This document shows positions 10,354-18,469 of a stretch of 38,793 bases of DNA, piece by piece. The notes under the pieces were generated by a model. The model saw nothing but the letters and a program-made list of their open reading frames with translations, ran no database searches and was not told the origin of the DNA. Origin of the DNA: Phycisphaerae bacterium (GTDB lineage Bacteria; Planctomycetota; Phycisphaerae; Phycisphaerales; UBA1924); contig PAKY01000037.1 of assembly GCA_002706885.1 (NCBI GenBank), positions 1 to 38,793 of the forward strand, given 5' to 3'. Numbering within the stretch: position 1 is the first letter of the stretch; every line of letters starts with the position of its first letter. The translations under genes and the position numbers were made by a program.

Positions 10354-11772
10354 ATGCATCGGTGTCAGAGATGGTTGTCGGCTGGTCTTGTCGTCTGTGT
10401 AGCAGGCGTCGCGTTCGGGCAGGATGCGGTGACTGCGGGTGAGACCGGTCTCGCCAATGTGACCGACCGGTTCGTGGTCGACAACCTCTGGCTGTTGATC
10501 TCGACGGCGCTGGTGTTCATCATGCACCTCGGCTTCGCATCGCTCGAGAGCGGACTGACGCAGGCGAAGAACACGGTCAACATTCTCTTCAAGAACACGG
10601 CGATCGTCGCGATCGGTCTGATCACCTATCTGATCATCGGCTTCAACCTGATGTACCCGGGTGAGGCGTGGACGGTGTCCAACTGGCTTGGCGCGTTCAG
10701 CTTCGGGGCGTCGCCTGCCCATGACGGCTCGGGGATGACACCCGACTACGCGGGGTACACCTACTGGAGCGACTTCATCTTCCAGGCGATGTTCGCGGCG
10801 ACGGCGGCGACGATTGTCTCCGGCGCAGTGGCGGAGCGGATCAAGCTCGGGCCGTTCCTGGTCTTCAGCACGCTGTACGTGGCGATCGTGTATCCGATCA
10901 TCGGATCGTGGAAGTGGGGCGGCGGGTGGCTCGCTGATCGTGGGTTCTACGACTTCGCGGGTTCGACGCTTGTCCACTCGGTCGGGGGTTGGGGAGCGCT
11001 CGCGGGTGTGATCGTCCTCGGGCCTCGGATCGGTAAGTACCTCGTCAATGAAGAGGGCAAGTGCCAGATCCGTCCGTTGCTCGGTCACTCGATGCCGCTC
11101 GCGGCGATCGGCGTGTTCCTGCTGTGGTTCGGTTGGTTCGGGTTCAACGGTGGCTCGGTGCTCAGCGCCGATCCGGGTGATCCATCGGACGGCAACTGGT
11201 ACGGCTTCGGGGGCGTGAGCCTCGTCTTCGTGACGACATCGATCGCCGCGGCCGCGGGGATCATCGGCGCGATGTTCACAAGCTGGATCGTGCAGGCCAA
11301 GCCCGACCTGTCGATGGCGCTCAATGGCGCCCTCGCGGGGCTTGTCGGTATCACCGCTGGGGCGGACGTGATCCGCGTCGAGTGGGCGGTCGTGATCGGT
11401 CTCATCGCGGGCGTCGTTGTCGTGCTCAGCGTGATCGGTTTGGATCGCCTGCGGCTCGATGACCCGGTGGGCGCCATCTCCGTGCATCTCGTGTGTGGCA
11501 TCTGGGGGACGCTTGCGGTCGGGCTCTTCGCGGACGACGCGCGCATGACCCAACTCGACACCGAGGGTGTCGGCGTGGGCACGTTCGGGGACCAGCTCAT
11601 CGGCGTGCTTGCGACTGGAGCGGTGGCGTTCCCCGCGGCGTTGATCTTCTTCTTGATCCTGCGGTTCACGGTCGGCCTGCGCGTGTCGCGAGACGAGGAA
11701 CTCGGCGGCCTGGACTTCGGGGAGCACGCCATGGAGGCGTACGGCGGGTTCCAGGTCTTCCCGGACCACTAG
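10354..11772 (+). CDS. amt: Ammonium transporter, Amt/MEP family
   Basis: A 472-residue inner-membrane channel for ammonium. An N-terminal cleavable signal peptide (about 1-22, FGQ/DA) is followed by eleven predicted helices, as in AmtB. The conserved pore elements are present: WSDFIFQAMFAATAATIVSG (138-157, the external recruitment site region), STLVHSVGGWGALAG with pore His208, and ISVHLVCGIWGTLAVG with the second pore His378. The cytosolic tail ends in the usual ELGGLDFGEHAMEAYG region that P-II proteins contact. The ATG at 10354 has a G-rich run at 10340-10346; a TTG at 10339 is less likely because it lies in that run. The P-II gene follows 168 bases downstream, the standard amt-glnK arrangement. 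Confidence 0.96.
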   Translation: MHRCQRWLSAGLVVCVAGVAFGQDAVTAGETGLANVTDRFVVDNLWLLISTALVFIMHLGFASLESGLTQAKNTVNILFKNTAIVAIGLITYLIIGFNLMYPGEAWTVSNWLGAFSFGASPAHDGSGMTPDYAGYTYWSDFIFQAMFAATAATIVSGAVAERIKLGPFLVFSTLYVAIVYPIIGSWKWGGGWLADRGFYDFAGSTLVHSVGGWGALAGVIVLGPRIGKYLVNEEGKCQIRPLLGHSMPLAAIGVFLLWFGWFGFNGGSVLSADPGDPSDGNWYGFGGVSLVFVTTSIAAAAGIIGAMFTSWIVQAKPDLSMALNGALAGLVGITAGADVIRVEWAVVIGLIAGVVVVLSVIGLDRLRLDDPVGAISVHLVCGIWGTLAVGLFADDARMTQLDTEGVGVGTFGDQLIGVLATGAVAFPAALIFFLILRFTVGLRVSRDEELGGLDFGEHAMEAYGGFQVFPDH

Positions 11773-11785
11773 TTCGAGCGTTCGA

Positions 11786-11816
11786 GGTCGGCCTCCGCCG
11801 ACCGCTTACTTTCTTA
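11786..11816 (+). terminator. Putative terminator-like hairpin after amt
   Basis: A perfect 7-bp stem (GGTCGGC 11786-11792 with GCCGACC 11797-11803, loop CTCC) begins 14 bases after the amt stop. It is followed by an interrupted T-rich tract (CTTACTTTCTT). The T-tract is imperfect, so partial termination or attenuation between amt and the P-II gene is as likely as full termination. Confidence 0.5.
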
Positions 11817-11821
11817 CGGCT

Positions 11822-11840
11822 CGCCGAGGTGGTCTCGGCG
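11822..11840. promoter_or_regulatory. Second hairpin in the amt-glnK intergenic region
   Basis: A perfect 7-bp inverted repeat, CGCCGAG (11822-11828) and CTCGGCG (11834-11840), with loop GTGGT. It sits 18 bases after the terminator-like hairpin and 100 bases before the P-II start. It may protect or pause the transcript; function is inferred only. Confidence 0.35.
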
Positions 11841-11940
11841 GCCAAGTCGGCGCCCGCTCGGCCGTCCTCGGAATGTGGTCATCTGGCGAGCTGCGATCTG
11901 GATTTTGGCAAACTGGCCATCCGCCGTCGGGAGACGTGTC

Positions 11941-12282
11941 TTGAAACTGATCATCGCGTACGTTCGGCCGGAGAAGCTTCGTGACGTCAAGACGTCGCTC
12001 AGCAAGGTCGAGGTCTTCCGGATGTCGATCGACAACGTCCGTACGACCGGCGACGAGCCGGCGGTCCGAGAGAGCTATCGCGGCGCTGATGTTTACGTCG
12101 ACACGCACGCGAGAGTGAAGTTCGAGATCGCGGTGAATGACGAGTTTGTTGATCGCGCGGTCAACGCGATCATCGACGCCGGGAGGACGGGTATCGACGG
12201 CGATGGGCACATCCTCGTCGTTCCCATCGAGCGTTCGATACGAATCCGTGACGGGGCTGAGGCGGGCGAGGCGATCGCGTAG
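11941..12282 (+). CDS. glnK: P-II family nitrogen regulator with a divergent T-loop
   Basis: A 113-residue trimeric-type signal protein, the usual P-II length, aligning with E. coli GlnB without gaps. The start is a TTG at 11941, supported by GGGAG at 11929-11933 and by the canonical MKLIIAYVRPEKL beginning; the frame upstream is not P-II-like. P-II proteins bind ATP/ADP and 2-oxoglutarate and control AmtB and nitrogen enzymes. Several key residues differ. The T-loop reads TTGDEPAVRESYRGADVY (35-52): Gln39, which coordinates Mg-ATP/2-oxoglutarate, is Glu; Tyr51, the uridylylation site, is Val. In the B-loop Lys85, Ile86 and Lys90 are Ile, Asp and His, while Gly87, Asp88, Gly89, Arg101, Arg103 and Glu62 remain. 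Location after amt supports a role in ammonium uptake, but sensing and modification are probably non-classical. The symbol follows the amt linkage. Confidence 0.88.
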   Translation: MKLIIAYVRPEKLRDVKTSLSKVEVFRMSIDNVRTTGDEPAVRESYRGADVYVDTHARVKFEIAVNDEFVDRAVNAIIDAGRTGIDGDGHILVVPIERSIRIRDGAEAGEAIA

Positions 12283-12291
12283 CTCGACGGA

Positions 12292-12870
12292 CTACCCCGC
12301 GGCGACGCCGGACTCGACGAGCCCCTTGAGCAGGTAGCCAACGAGGAAGGCCGCCGCGGCCGCGAGGCCGCCAATACCGATCGTCTCGGTGATCGAGATG
12401 CCGGCGCCGCGTCCCGTCACCCTGCTCTTGACGACGCCGATGAACACGAATGCGAGCACGGTGCCGAGCGTGCTCAGCGCGAACTGGTCGAATTCCAGAC
12501 CGAGTACCACGCCAACGACGAACGGAATCATCGGGATCGAACCGACGACGACGAAGGCCGTGAAGGTGGTCGCGGCCTCCTTGCGGGCGATCAGTTCGAT
12601 CTCGCGCGGTGTTCCGGTTGCGCCCGCCGTTTTCTCGGCGTCGGTGTTTCGGTTCGCGGCGTGGTGGTCGGCCTTGGTCGAGAGATAGTTCCCGCACGCC
12701 ATGGCGAATCCGTCACCGAGGAGGTTCGCGAGCCCGAGAATGAGGACGACCACCGGGCCAAGCCCCGCGCCCGCCGAGCCCGCGACCACGGCGAACGTCG
12801 TCACCGTGCCGTCGATGGCCCCGTAGACGAACTCGCGGATCCAGCCTGTGCCGTTGGCGTTCTCGGGCAT
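12292..12870 (-). CDS. VIT1/CCC1-family membrane transporter (putative Fe2+/Mn2+)
   Basis: A 192-residue integral membrane protein. The N-terminal motif [19 protein letters not shown], with Asp in the first helix, and the second helix [20 protein letters not shown] are hallmarks of the VIT/CCC1 family. A charged cytosolic segment (about 66-97, rich in Lys, Glu and His) takes the place of the metal-binding loop. Three further hydrophobic segments follow. It is shorter than plant VIT1 and most bacterial relatives (about 230). Family members move Fe2+ or Mn2+ out of the cytosol. The gene converges on the P-II gene with a 9-base gap. The ATG at 12870 lies 6 bases after TAAGGT; this could be a -10 element of a leaderless transcript or a weak AAGG ribosome site. 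Confidence 0.88.
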   Translation of the reverse strand: MPENANGTGWIREFVYGAIDGTVTTFAVVAGSAGAGLGPVVVLILGLANLLGDGFAMACGNYLSTKADHHAANRNTDAEKTAGATGTPREIELIARKEAATTFTAFVVVGSIPMIPFVVGVVLGLEFDQFALSTLGTVLAFVFIGVVKSRVTGRGAGISITETIGIGGLAAAAAFLVGYLLKGLVESGVAAG

Positions 12871-12876
12871 GGAAAG

Positions 12877-12882
12877 ACCTTA
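12877..12882 (-). promoter_or_regulatory. TAnnnT element 6 nt before the VIT gene start
   Basis: On the minus strand TAAGGT is followed by CTTTCC and the ATG at 12870. It matches the TAnnnT-N6-ATG layout of six other genes here. AAGG inside it could also act as a short Shine-Dalgarno site, so this case is ambiguous. Confidence 0.45.
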
Positions 12883-12975
12883 TGGAGCGTTGACACCGCT
12901 CGGCGTGAACTGGCGATGTCAATTGATACATGAGACCCGGTCACAGAGCGGCGGTGAGATCGGACGGCGATGGGT

Positions 12976-12981
12976 TATCAT
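12976..12981 (+). promoter_or_regulatory. TATCAT -10-like element 6 nt before purE
   Basis: TATCAT, then CCGGGC, then the ATG at 12988. With no Shine-Dalgarno site in view, transcription starting 6-7 bases after this hexamer would give a leaderless purE mRNA. It decides in favour of the ATG at 12988 over the one at 12970. Confidence 0.6.
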
Positions 12982-12987
12982 CCGGGC

Positions 12988-13521
12988 ATGGACGGAAACG
13001 GCAGCGGAACGGGCGGAACGGGCGGGACGGCGCTGGTGGGCGTGGTGATGGGGTCGCACTCCGACTGGGAGACGATGCAACACGCATGCGAGGCGCTCGA
13101 AGAGCTCGGCGTGCCCTACGAGAAGCGGGTGGTGTCGGCGCATCGGACGCCCGATCTTCTCTTTGAGTACGCCTCGGGCGCTCGGGAGCGGGGGATCGAG
13201 GTGATCGTTGCGGGGGCGGGCGGGGCGGCGCACCTGCCCGGGATGCTCGCCGCCAAGACATCGGTTCCGGTGCTTGGCGTGCCGGTCCAGAGCAAGGCTC
13301 TGAGCGGGTGGGACAGTCTGCTTTCGATCGCGCAGATGCCGGCGGGTGTGCCGGTGGGGACGCTCGCTATTGGGCGATCGGGCGCGGTGAACGCGGGGCT
13401 GATGGCGGCGGCCATCGTGGCGAACGCACACCCGGAGCATCGGGCGGCGTTGGAGCAGTTTCGCCAGCGTCAGACGGAGCGTGTGCTAATGAACCCGGAT
13501 CCGGAGCGGGCGCCGGGGTGA
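12988..13521 (+). CDS. purE: N5-carboxyaminoimidazole ribonucleotide mutase
   Basis: A 177-residue cytosolic enzyme that converts N5-CAIR to CAIR in purine synthesis. Class I PurE motifs: VVMGSHSDW (about 19-27), VVSAHRTPD (48-56) with the catalytic His of [17 protein letters not shown] (75-85), and [18 protein letters not shown] with [11 protein letters not shown] Gly/Thr-rich tail of about 12 residues precedes the fold. The start at 12988 is preferred because a TATCAT element sits 6 bases upstream; an ATG at 12970 lies before that element. The last four bases overlap the next gene (GTGA). Its partner purK is 2.1 kb downstream rather than adjacent. PurE of this class works with PurK, which is present. 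Confidence 0.96.
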   Translation: MDGNGSGTGGTGGTALVGVVMGSHSDWETMQHACEALEELGVPYEKRVVSAHRTPDLLFEYASGARERGIEVIVAGAGGAAHLPGMLAAKTSVPVLGVPVQSKALSGWDSLLSIAQMPAGVPVGTLAIGRSGAVNAGLMAAAIVANAHPEHRAALEQFRQRQTERVLMNPDPERAPG

Positions 13522-14066
13522 GCGACAGACCTCGCAAGGTCTGCCCCCGCTGTGAGTACGAGATCGCGGGGCGTGTCATCTCGCCGTGTCCCGAGTGTGG
13601 GGCCACGATCATCGTCGCGGCCACGCGTCCGAGGCCTGAACTGGACTGGACGATCTGGCTCGCCGCCGCCGTGACGATCTTTCCGAGTGGCATTCTGACC
13701 GCGCTCGTGCTGTCGATGGTCTGGGGCGGTGTCTTCGGTGACGCGGGTTGGATCGCGGTCTGCCTGATCGCGCTTGTCGCATCGCCCGTGGTCGCGGTTT
13801 GGGGCGGAATGGCCACCCGCAGGCGGCGGCTCGTCGAGGTCGGGGCGCTTGTGACCGTTCTGCTCGCGGCTCTTGTGTTCGTTGGGGTGGTGATGACCGC
13901 GGTGATGACGATCGGCGCGTCGATGCTTCCCGGGCTCGTGGTCGTCGTGCTTGCCGGCGGCGGCGCGTGCGGGGCGGCGCTGCTCGGATCGGCGATGCGG
14001 CATTGGCAGGCGTGCGAGGGTCGCGCGATTCCGCCGCGGTCTCAGGGAGCGGCGGAGCGCAGATAG
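13518..14066 (+). CDS. Zinc-ribbon membrane protein of unknown function
   Basis: A 182-residue protein beginning with GTG in the purE stop (GTGA overlap), so it is translated from the purE transcript. Residues 9-27 form a four-cysteine zinc ribbon, C9PRC12 and C24PEC27, with C-x2-C-x11-C-x2-C spacing. Four hydrophobic segments follow (about 43-66, 73-94, 108-130 and 134-158). The same ribbon spacing occurs at the N-terminus of the unrelated large protein at 27286-29175. Such CPxC..CPEC ribbons beside membrane helices are frequent in Phycisphaerae genomes, but I know no established function. The 3' end overlaps the convergent GH13 gene by 25 bases. Confidence 0.75.
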   Translation: MSDRPRKVCPRCEYEIAGRVISPCPECGATIIVAATRPRPELDWTIWLAAAVTIFPSGILTALVLSMVWGGVFGDAGWIAVCLIALVASPVVAVWGGMATRRRRLVEVGALVTVLLAALVFVGVVMTAVMTIGASMLPGLVVVVLAGGGACGAALLGSAMRHWQACEGRAIPPRSQGAAERR

Positions 14067-15637
14067 CGTGCGGAGCGGGGGGCGAGTTGGAAGGCGGTGT
14101 CGTCCTGCTCGTCGTCGTCGGTGCGGATGGACGTGCTCACCGGCTCTTCCGCGAGGTTGAACAGGCAGAGCGTTCGGTCATCCCTGTAGGTCCGGGTGAA
14201 GGCGAGCACGCGTGGATCGCGCGTTTCGAGGAAGCGCAGTTCGCCCTTGCGCAGGGCGGCGTCGCTCTGGCGCTCCCGTATCAGGTCGCGGTAGTGGCTG
14301 AGCAGTGAATCGGGATCGCTGGATTCGCTCGCGACGTTCACCGACTCCGCGTCCGCCTTCGGCTCGATCCAGGGCTCCGCGCTCGAGAACCCAACGTTAG
14401 GGCCCGATTCCCATTGCATCGGCGTTCGGAGCTGCGGGTCGGGTTTGTCGGCGGACATGCCGATCTCTTCGCCGTAGTACATGAACGGAACGCCCGGAAG
14501 AGCGAACTGGATCGACGCGGCGAGCTTCGCGGCCTCGACGTCGCCACCGAGAACGTGCATCGTCCGGGACTGGTCGTGGTTGCGGAGGAAGGTCGCGTAC
14601 ATGCCCGTCGGATAGAGCTCGTTCACCGTGGTCATCGCCTTGCGAAGCGGCGACGCGTCACGGGTGTTGACGGTGGTCAATATCGCGTCGGAGAGCGAGA
14701 ACTCGAACGCGAGGTCCATCTGGTCGCCGACGTAGCGGGACACGTCGTTGGACGGGGCCCAGATCTCGCCGACGCTGAACGCCTCGGGGTTGATGTTCTT
14801 GACGCATGCGTAGTACTGCTGGAGCCAGGCGTGCGTCGCTGGGGTGTTGTCCTGGCGGGGCCCGTCCTCGATGAGGTGGCGGATGGCGTCCATCCGAAAG
14901 CCGTCGGCGCCCATATCTTCGAGCCAGAATCGGACGACGTCGAGCATCTCCCGCGTGACGTCGGGGTTCTCGTAGTTCAGGTCGGGCATGCCCTGCCAGA
15001 AGCACCCGTAGAAATAGGAGCCGTCAGCGCGATGCCAGACCGGCTGGTTCCACGGGCCGCGGTACCCCGGATCCTCATCGCTCCAGATGAACCAGTCGCG
15101 CTTGTCGGGATCGCCCGAGGCTGCCGCTTCGAACCAGGGATGCGCTCGGGAGCAGTGGTTGAGGACCAGGTCGATGGTGACGCGGATTCCACGCTCCCGG
15201 CATGCCTTGATGAGGTCACGGAAATCCTCATTGGTCCCGTAGTCGGGCTCCACGCGTCGGTAGTCGGTGGTGTCATACCCGTGGTAGCTCGGAGATTCGG
15301 TGATCGGCATGAGCCAGAGGGCCGTGACGCCGAGGTCGTCGTCGGTGGTGGGATCGCCGTCGTTGAGGTAGTCAAGCCGCTCGATGAGGCCGCGGAGATC
15401 GCCGACGCCGTCGTTTGCGAGCGGGCCTGTGGTCGAGTCCGCGAAGGAGCGGACGAAGACCTCGTAAAACACGGAGTCCTGCCACCACTCGTCGAGCCTG
15501 GGCTCGAAGCGTTCGGCGGCGGGGGCCGGGCGGCCCTCATCGTCGATGGGTTCAGCCGCCGTGGTCGCCTGGCCATGAGCAAGGGACGGGGCGAGAAGCA
15601 GGGAGAGGACACTGAGTTCGATCGTGGGGGTTCGCAT
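14042..15637 (-). CDS. Exported GH13 alpha-amylase family glycoside hydrolase
   Basis: A 531-residue enzyme with a Sec signal peptide (hydrophobic 8-20, likely cleaved after AHG at 22). The (beta/alpha)8 barrel is complete. Conserved regions: DLVLNH (156-161), GFRMDAIRH with nucleophile Asp250, VGEIW with acid/base Glu291, and RNHDQS with transition-state Asp355; GMPDLNYENPDV (216-227) resembles oligo-1,6-glucosidase and trehalose synthase-type members. A C-terminal beta domain runs from about 450. It should hydrolyse or rearrange alpha-glucans or short alpha-glucosides in the periplasm or outside; exact specificity cannot be read. It overlaps the convergent zinc-ribbon gene by 25 bases and is divergent from purK with 31 bases between the start codons. 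There is no Shine-Dalgarno site, and TAGCCT lies 6 bases upstream of the ATG. Confidence 0.93.
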   Translation of the reverse strand: MRTPTIELSVLSLLLAPSLAHGQATTAAEPIDDEGRPAPAAERFEPRLDEWWQDSVFYEVFVRSFADSTTGPLANDGVGDLRGLIERLDYLNDGDPTTDDDLGVTALWLMPITESPSYHGYDTTDYRRVEPDYGTNEDFRDLIKACRERGIRVTIDLVLNHCSRAHPWFEAAASGDPDKRDWFIWSDEDPGYRGPWNQPVWHRADGSYFYGCFWQGMPDLNYENPDVTREMLDVVRFWLEDMGADGFRMDAIRHLIEDGPRQDNTPATHAWLQQYYACVKNINPEAFSVGEIWAPSNDVSRYVGDQMDLAFEFSLSDAILTTVNTRDASPLRKAMTTVNELYPTGMYATFLRNHDQSRTMHVLGGDVEAAKLAASIQFALPGVPFMYYGEEIGMSADKPDPQLRTPMQWESGPNVGFSSAEPWIEPKADAESVNVASESSDPDSLLSHYRDLIRERQSDAALRKGELRFLETRDPRVLAFTRTYRDDRTLCLFNLAEEPVSTSIRTDDDEQDDTAFQLAPRSARYLRSAAP

Positions 15638-15643
15638 CTCGCA

Positions 15644-15649
15644 AGGCTA
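15644..15649 (-). promoter_or_regulatory. TAGCCT -10-like element 6 nt before the GH13 gene
   Basis: On the minus strand TAGCCT, then TGCGAG, then the ATG at 15637. It forms a back-to-back pair with the purK element at 15657-15662, the two hexamers being 7 bases apart. Any -35 region would lie inside the first codons of purK. Confidence 0.55.
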
Positions 15650-15656
15650 CCCCGCG

Positions 15657-15662
15657 TACGCT
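15657..15662 (+). promoter_or_regulatory. TACGCT -10-like element 6 nt before purK
   Basis: TACGCT, then GCCCGC, then the ATG at 15669, with no Shine-Dalgarno site. Its -35 region would fall over the start codon of the divergent GH13 gene, so the two promoters probably compete for polymerase. Confidence 0.55.
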
Positions 15663-15668
15663 GCCCGC

Positions 15669-16784
15669 ATGTCAGGCTCGCGACCAGTGCTCGGCGTGCT
15701 CGGTGGGGGTCAGCTCGGTCGGATGCTTGCGCAGGTGGCCGAGCGGCTCGATGTGGAGACACGTCTGTATGACCCCAACGCCGAGGCGTGCGCTGGTCAG
15801 GTTGCGTCGCTGACGAGTGGGGCGTGGGACGACCTCGACGCGGTCAGACGATGGGCCGAGGCGTGCGACGTTGTCACGTACGAGTTCGAGAATGTGCCTG
15901 AGGCGACGGCCCGTGCCGTCGACGAGGTCGCAACGCTCCGCCCGGGGTTGCAGCCGCTTGTCATCGCCCAGGACCGGGTTCGAGAGCGTGAATTGTTCCG
16001 GCGGCTCGAGATCCCGACTCCAAAGTGGGCGAAGGCGGAGACGGCGGAGGCGTTGGAACGCGCCGCCCGAACCCTTCCGCTCCCCGCCATCGTCAAGGCG
16101 ACGCGTGGCGGCTACGACGGCAAGGGCCAGATGACGCTCGCCTCCGCGGCCGACGCGGCGAGCGTGTTCGCCGAACTCGGATCGCGGACGGTCATCCTTG
16201 ACGAACGCGTCGCGTTCGATCGCGAGGTCTCCTGTGTCGGCGCGTTCGGCGTTGACGGGTCAGCGTCGATCTACCCCCTCGCCGAGAACGTCCACCATGA
16301 AGGCATCCTCGTCCGGAGCACCGCGCCGGCGGCGGGCCTAAAGAGCGGGGGGGCCGTCAGCGCGTTGCGGTCCCTTGCGACCGAACTTGGTTACGTCGGT
16401 GTGCTGGCGGTCGAATTCTTCGACGTCGGGGGCCGCCTGCTCGCCAACGAGTTCGCTCCTCGCGTGCACAACACGGGTCACTGGACGATGGACGGCACGA
16501 CGCTCAGCCAGTTCGAGGCGCACGTACGGGCGGTGATGGGGATGGGGCTGCCCGAGATCACGGCGGACCGCCCGACCGTGATGGCCAACCTGATCGGAAG
16601 CGACGCCGTGGCGGGCGAGGTCGAATCACATCCCGCGCTCCGCGTCCATCGCTACGGTAAGGCTGCCCGCCCCGGTCGGAAGGTCGGGCACGTGAACGTG
16701 CTCATCGATGCGTGCGGCGGCGGGCCCGAGGAGGCAGCATCGCTTGCCGACCGCGCGACCGCGGGCAACGTGTACGCGGAATGA
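15669..16784 (+). CDS. purK: 5-(carboxyamino)imidazole ribonucleotide synthase
   Basis: A 371-residue ATP-grasp enzyme that carboxylates AIR with bicarbonate and ATP to N5-CAIR, the substrate of PurE. Motifs: LGVLGGGQLGRMLA near the N-terminus (pre-ATP-grasp domain), DVVTYEFENVP, KATRGGYDGKGQ (ATP-binding Lys and Gly loop), the Mg-binding EFAPRVHNTGHWT, and SQFEAHVRAV. Length matches the family (355-390). The ATG at 15669 is selected because the protein begins right before the Gly-rich loop and a TACGCT element lies 6 bases upstream; an earlier in-frame start at 15624 would lie inside the GH13 gene. It is separated from purE by 2.1 kb. Confidence 0.96.
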   Translation: MSGSRPVLGVLGGGQLGRMLAQVAERLDVETRLYDPNAEACAGQVASLTSGAWDDLDAVRRWAEACDVVTYEFENVPEATARAVDEVATLRPGLQPLVIAQDRVRERELFRRLEIPTPKWAKAETAEALERAARTLPLPAIVKATRGGYDGKGQMTLASAADAASVFAELGSRTVILDERVAFDREVSCVGAFGVDGSASIYPLAENVHHEGILVRSTAPAAGLKSGGAVSALRSLATELGYVGVLAVEFFDVGGRLLANEFAPRVHNTGHWTMDGTTLSQFEAHVRAVMGMGLPEITADRPTVMANLIGSDAVAGEVESHPALRVHRYGKAARPGRKVGHVNVLIDACGGGPEEAASLADRATAGNVYAE

Positions 16785-18368
<1,584 letters not shown>

Positions 18369-18391
18369 CGCCGGTCTCGCTCGGTATTCAC

Positions 18392-18414
18392 ACCCCCGCC
18401 CGGCGGGGGTTTTT
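18392..18414 (+). terminator. Intrinsic terminator after atpD
   Basis: An A/C-rich arm (ACCCCCGCC) and its complement (GGCGGGGGT) form a strong GC hairpin at 18392-18410, directly followed by five T residues, 24 bases after the atpD stop. A classic rho-independent terminator. Confidence 0.88.
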
Positions 18415-18457
18415 CATGCGCCAGCGTCGTCGGGGATGGTGCGTTCACCCGATCAGG

Positions 18458-18463
18458 TAGTCT
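18458..18463 (+). promoter_or_regulatory. TAGTCT -10-like element 6 nt before the CvpA-like gene
   Basis: TAGTCT, then CCGCCC, then the ATG at 18470, with no Shine-Dalgarno site. It lies after the atpD terminator, so this gene needs its own promoter, which supports the leaderless interpretation. Confidence 0.6.
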
Positions 18464-18469
18464 CCGCCC

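Noticed and set aside
10348-11769. A 473-residue minus-strand frame
   Set aside because: Exact antisense shadow of amt, composed mainly of Arg, Asp, Glu and His, with no hydrophobic or catalytic pattern.
12970-12987. ATG at 12970 as the purE start
   Set aside because: It precedes the TATCAT element and adds six residues with no family similarity; there is no ribosome site.
14414-15772. A 452-residue plus-strand frame
   Set aside because: Antisense to the GH13 gene, which has all catalytic residues and a signal peptide.
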